Assembly (NCBI RefSeq): GCF_009735585.1
Contig: NZ_VJVW01000005.1
Coordinates: forward strand, 180,648-244,647
Reading direction: 5' to 3'
Origin: Christiangramia aestuarii
GTDB taxonomy: Bacteria > Bacteroidota > Bacteroidia > Flavobacteriales > Flavobacteriaceae
DNA: 64,000 nucleotides
Position 1 is the first letter of the stretch, and each line of letters starts with the position of its first letter. The notes under the pieces were generated by a model. It worked only from the letters and a program-made list of their open reading frames with translations, made no database searches and had not been told where the DNA came from. Of the stretch, positions 63,988-64,000 are shown piece by piece. Both the position numbers and the translations under genes were made by a program.

Positions 63988-64000
63988 AAAAGGTTAGTTA

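Overview
The window looks like a chromosomal segment of a marine-type Flavobacteriaceae bacterium (Bacteroidota), probably close to Gramella/Christiangramia. This is inferred from gene families and signals, not from a database search. Supporting signs are a type IX secretion (T9SS) C-terminal sorting domain, a TonB-dependent receptor with a carboxypeptidase-like N-terminus, DUF4249, DUF4835, DUF6095 and DUF6913 proteins, the flavobacterial BamD-omega-CoaBC-DUF4835-RecN cluster, long-form GAPDH and monomeric isocitrate dehydrogenase. Bacteroidota TAnnTTTG -7 promoter boxes are common and Shine-Dalgarno sequences are nearly absent.

Layout. 1-7.3 kb: the 3' end of an unknown membrane protein, a LytTR regulator overlapping a beta-propeller histidine kinase, a lipoprotein-like methyltransferase, tRNA-Ser and an M28 peptidase. 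7.5-15.5 kb: pcm, an oxidoreductase, a 3-hydroxyacyl-CoA dehydrogenase, DUF1015, a YggS-type PLP protein, an exonuclease/GIY-YIG fusion, a K+ channel and miaA. 15.5-19.6 kb: a 1361-residue secreted HYR-repeat protein. 19.8-31.8 kb (minus strand): an RprXY-type two-component system; coaE, YbbR and a glycosyltransferase; fabI; the bamD-rpoZ-coaBC-DUF4835-recN run; dapA. 32-43.8 kb: unknown membrane proteins, a 5'-nucleotidase split over two genes, a D-Ala-D-Ala dipeptidase, ligA, prmC, and ribD with neighbours. 44-51.4 kb: dnaA with a phosphatase and a methyltransferase, a lysozyme-like protein, mltG, dapF and an HtrA protease. 51.5-57.8 kb: gap, a coiled-coil protein, trmD, rplS, a candidate non-coding RNA and icd. 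57.8-63.3 kb: a one-domain DEAD-like protein, an MFS exporter, and a TonB receptor with DUF4249 and DUF6095 genes. The end holds a decayed gene remnant and a 5S rRNA that closes an rRNA operon entering from the right.

Most of the window is housekeeping: coenzyme A, riboflavin, lysine/diaminopimelate, fatty acids, envelope assembly, replication and repair. I see no phage, insertion sequence, CRISPR array or defence island, and no convincing new multi-gene system. The most interesting signals are small: a structured RNA candidate with its own terminator between rplS and icd, two long perfect or near-perfect palindromes flanking the rprXY genes, TAnnTTTG boxes that overlap or touch start codons and so imply very short or absent leaders, inverted-pair intergenic repeats, a 501-bp-offset duplication inside the HYR gene, and a DEAD-like protein with altered catalytic motifs.
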